A stretch of DNA of 64,000 bases. Source: Cupriavidus sp. YR651 (lineage in GTDB: Bacteria > Pseudomonadota > Gammaproteobacteria > Burkholderiales > Burkholderiaceae). A model generated the notes under the pieces. The model had not been told where the DNA came from, ran no database searches, and saw nothing but the letters and a program-made list of their open reading frames with translations. Both the position numbers and the translations under genes were made by a program. Each line of letters starts with the position of its first letter. Position 1 is the stretch's first letter. Location of the stretch: contig NZ_FMYZ01000001.1 of the NCBI RefSeq assembly GCF_900101625.1, positions 900,304-964,303 of the forward strand. Reading direction: 5' to 3'. Shown here in pieces: positions 62,456 through 64,000 of the stretch.

Positions 62456-63850
62456 TCATCGCACATCCAAGTCCAGCCCGCGCCAGACACGCATCAGGGC
62501 GCTCAGCGGGCCAGGGAGCTGCCCCAGTTCCTTGTAGACGTGATCATCGCGTTTGGCGGGGTCCGCGTCGTCCATATCAGAGGAGCCAGCTACCAAAGTA
62601 TGGATCAGACTCAGGGCGAACAGGTAGGAACCGGGAAACGGAACCTGGTAACGGCTGGAGACCGGCTGACCCAGTTGGCGCGTCAGGGTGTCAACCTCAG
62701 CCCGCAAGAACGCTTTACAGGCGGTATGCGCCTCGATGCCGCTCTGCCCGGGGTCTGCCAGTCGGGCAAAGAGTTCCGGCCGCTTCAGCTTCAAAGCAAT
62801 CAGGTAAGCGCTGAGCTGCGGGATCTGATGCTCGCTCAAGGCGAAGAGAGTGCAGCCGCGCTCGATGTCACGCAGCGACAAGTCGAACACCGAAGCGCAC
62901 ACCGAGAAGGTGTTGAGGAACACGTGGTCTGTCACGCCGACTTGCGTCAGCATCGAGCGGACGAACGCATACACCCCACTCTGCTCGTTGAATTCGGTCC
63001 GGGTGCGGTCCTTGGGCAGGCACAGCGAAAGGTGCAAGAATTTGCCCAGGTACGCCGCGGCGTCGGTTTCGCCGCCATAGACGCCGCGGATTGCCTTCTC
63101 CAGTTGGTCCCGGTTCATCAGCAGTACGAAGATCAGCTTGGGCACGTCGAAGAAGTGCTTGATCCGCTCGATCAACCCCACGGCGAAGGCGGGCCGGCAA
63201 CGGTCCAGTTCGTCGATCAGGATCACGACGGGTTTCCCCGTGGCTGTAAAGGCCGCTTCGGTAAATGCCGTGAGGGCTTCACGGAAGTGTTCGACTGTTT
63301 GCTGTTCCTCTTCCCACTGATCGAGCCGCCCCTTGATCCAGTCGCTAGCTGCTTCCGCGCCCTTGTCGCTGGCCGCCTCCATGGCCTCCTTGACGTTGTC
63401 CGCGAGGTCCGTGGTGCCGATCGCGCGCCCGGCAAGGTTGATCAGCGCCTTGGTGCCGACAGGGAGCAACGCTCGCAGAACCGCACCGGCCCGATGCTTG
63501 AGCTGGCCGGTGCGGCTGTCATGCTCGGTGCAGAGCCGGAGTACTGCGCTGGACAGCAGCAAGAACGCGTCTTCGGCGTAGTCCTGCTGGAAGGCATCGA
63601 TCCACCCGACCTGGTGGCCACGCGCCTTGAGGCTGGCCTCCCAGTGCCGCCCGAACCAGGTCTTGCCCTCGCCCCAGGGCGCGTCCAGGGCGATGACCGC
63701 GCCATCCGGCAGCCGGTCGATGTAGCGGGTCAGGCGATCTGCGACGGCCGCCCGCTGGAGCAGGTCCCCGCCAAACGGGGTTTCGATCTTGTCCATGGCG
63801 CCACGGCGCATGGCCAGCCGCGGCCTTGGGCTAGGTTCGGTGGTGGTCAT
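62456..63850 (-). CDS. KAP-family P-loop NTPase
   Basis: A 464-residue KAP NTPase. The Walker A motif is GEGKT at residues 60-64 (ALDAPWGEGKTWFGRHW). The Walker B is VVILIDELDRCRP with DELDR at 213-217. The middle region (about 120-180) is an Ala/Leu-rich insert where other KAP proteins have membrane segments; here it is weakly hydrophobic (RALLPVGTKALINLAGRAIG). KAP NTPases are common on plasmids and islands and some act in anti-phage defence. ATG 63850 has AGGAGAG at ideal spacing and is preferred over an in-frame ATG at 63880. No partner gene is in the window. Confidence 0.87.
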   Translation of the reverse strand: MTTTEPSPRPRLAMRRGAMDKIETPFGGDLLQRAAVADRLTRYIDRLPDGAVIALDAPWGEGKTWFGRHWEASLKARGHQVGWIDAFQQDYAEDAFLLLSSAVLRLCTEHDSRTGQLKHRAGAVLRALLPVGTKALINLAGRAIGTTDLADNVKEAMEAASDKGAEAASDWIKGRLDQWEEEQQTVEHFREALTAFTEAAFTATGKPVVILIDELDRCRPAFAVGLIERIKHFFDVPKLIFVLLMNRDQLEKAIRGVYGGETDAAAYLGKFLHLSLCLPKDRTRTEFNEQSGVYAFVRSMLTQVGVTDHVFLNTFSVCASVFDLSLRDIERGCTLFALSEHQIPQLSAYLIALKLKRPELFARLADPGQSGIEAHTACKAFLRAEVDTLTRQLGQPVSSRYQVPFPGSYLFALSLIHTLVAGSSDMDDADPAKRDDHVYKELGQLPGPLSALMRVWRGLDLDVR

Positions 63851-64000
63851 CTTCTCTCCTAAATCCTTGGAGGCAGACACGCGTCCGCGGCTGCTTAGCC
63901 CGCCAGCCCAATGCCGACGCGGCCGTCGCGCGAATTTTCCACATTGCCGGCCATGCTCGCATGCAGTGTGGTGATGATCTGTACCTTATTTTACGTGTGC
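63851..64000. other. upstream region of the KAP NTPase gene
   Basis: This holds the ribosome-binding site AGGAGAG and presumably the promoter. Nothing else is recognised before the window ends. Confidence 0.4.

Larger units (their letters stand above)
59890..64000. mobile_element. left end of an integrated element (continues past the window)
   Basis: The element begins at the tRNA-Lys 3' fragment and runs rightward out of the window. Its DNA is visibly poorer in G+C than the left flank between 59.9 and 62.2 kb. It contains an unknown gene, an HTH/AT-hook gene, a Rep_3 initiator, an iteron-type origin and a KAP NTPase. No integrase is seen here, so it should be near the other end or further in. 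Whether it is an integrative element, an integrated plasmid or a decayed island cannot be decided from this part. Confidence 0.8.

Noticed and set aside
62240..63862. 540-codon plus-strand frame opposite the KAP NTPase
   Set aside because: It is the antisense shadow of a gene with intact Walker motifs and a good ribosome-binding site.

Overview
The window is a high-G+C betaproteobacterial chromosome segment, most probably from a Cupriavidus-like member of the Burkholderiaceae. This is inferred from gene content: two orphan periplasmic Bug receptors beside TctB/TctA, LysR and IclR regulators, a kynBUA operon behind an Lrp-type regulator, and housekeeping genes (galU, alaS, glnS, pdxH) of betaproteobacterial type. 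No database search was possible, so the genus is a judgement.

Layout. 1-11 kb: the end of galU, a TusA-like protein, a NUDIX hydrolase, a minus-strand run of small-molecule enzymes (threonine aldolase, tautomerase, class II aldolase), a YbfB-type MFS exporter divergent from a LysR regulator, an NfeD/stomatin pair, and alaS. 11-26 kb: a CoA-transferase, a DUF2214 membrane protein, Bug receptors, a CvrA-type antiporter, tctBA, a LysR regulator, a gamma-glutamyltransferase-like enzyme, a PhzF-like protein, a flavin-binding PPOX protein and a CoA-transferase whose halves look circularly permuted. 26-47 kb: glnS, an S4 RNA-binding protein, MAPEG, YceI, YaeQ, FKBP, ChaC, ankyrin and acyl-CoA ligase genes, a thioredoxin-TPR protein, hemerythrin, tcdA, asmA, an MFS transporter, pdxH, cfa, DUF72 and msrA. 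47-54 kb: aromatic amino acid degradation (kynR-kynBUA, then IclR-gcdH) and a 1-Cys peroxiredoxin. 54-59.6 kb: a DUF883/YqjE-type envelope cassette, a GGDEF-EAL protein and a secreted LprI-like protein.

The most notable region is the right end. At 59890-59936 lies the 3' 47 nt of a tRNA-Lys gene (minus strand) with its own terminator still attached on the left, but the 5' half is replaced by unrelated DNA. This is the classic scar of a tyrosine-integrase element, which should extend rightward past the window. The DNA beyond it is visibly less G+C-rich. It carries an unrecognised 171-residue protein, an HTH/AT-hook protein, a Rep_3-type plasmid replication initiator followed by iteron-like repeats and DnaA-box-like sites, and a KAP-family P-loop NTPase. 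The island therefore looks like an integrated plasmid or an element with its own replication module. Integrase, transfer genes and the intact tRNA-Lys must lie outside the window if this reading is right.

Three other signals deserve attention. The first is a compact structured RNA candidate ending in an intrinsic terminator upstream of an MFS gene (40990-41106). The second is a family of dispersed repeats that begin exactly at stop codons (12553, 18623, 24603). The third is a series of degenerate short tandem repeats, each with its own sequence and a 9-15 bp period, that fill many intergenic spacers (1408, 8242, 14351, 22651, 22886, 33201, 50806).
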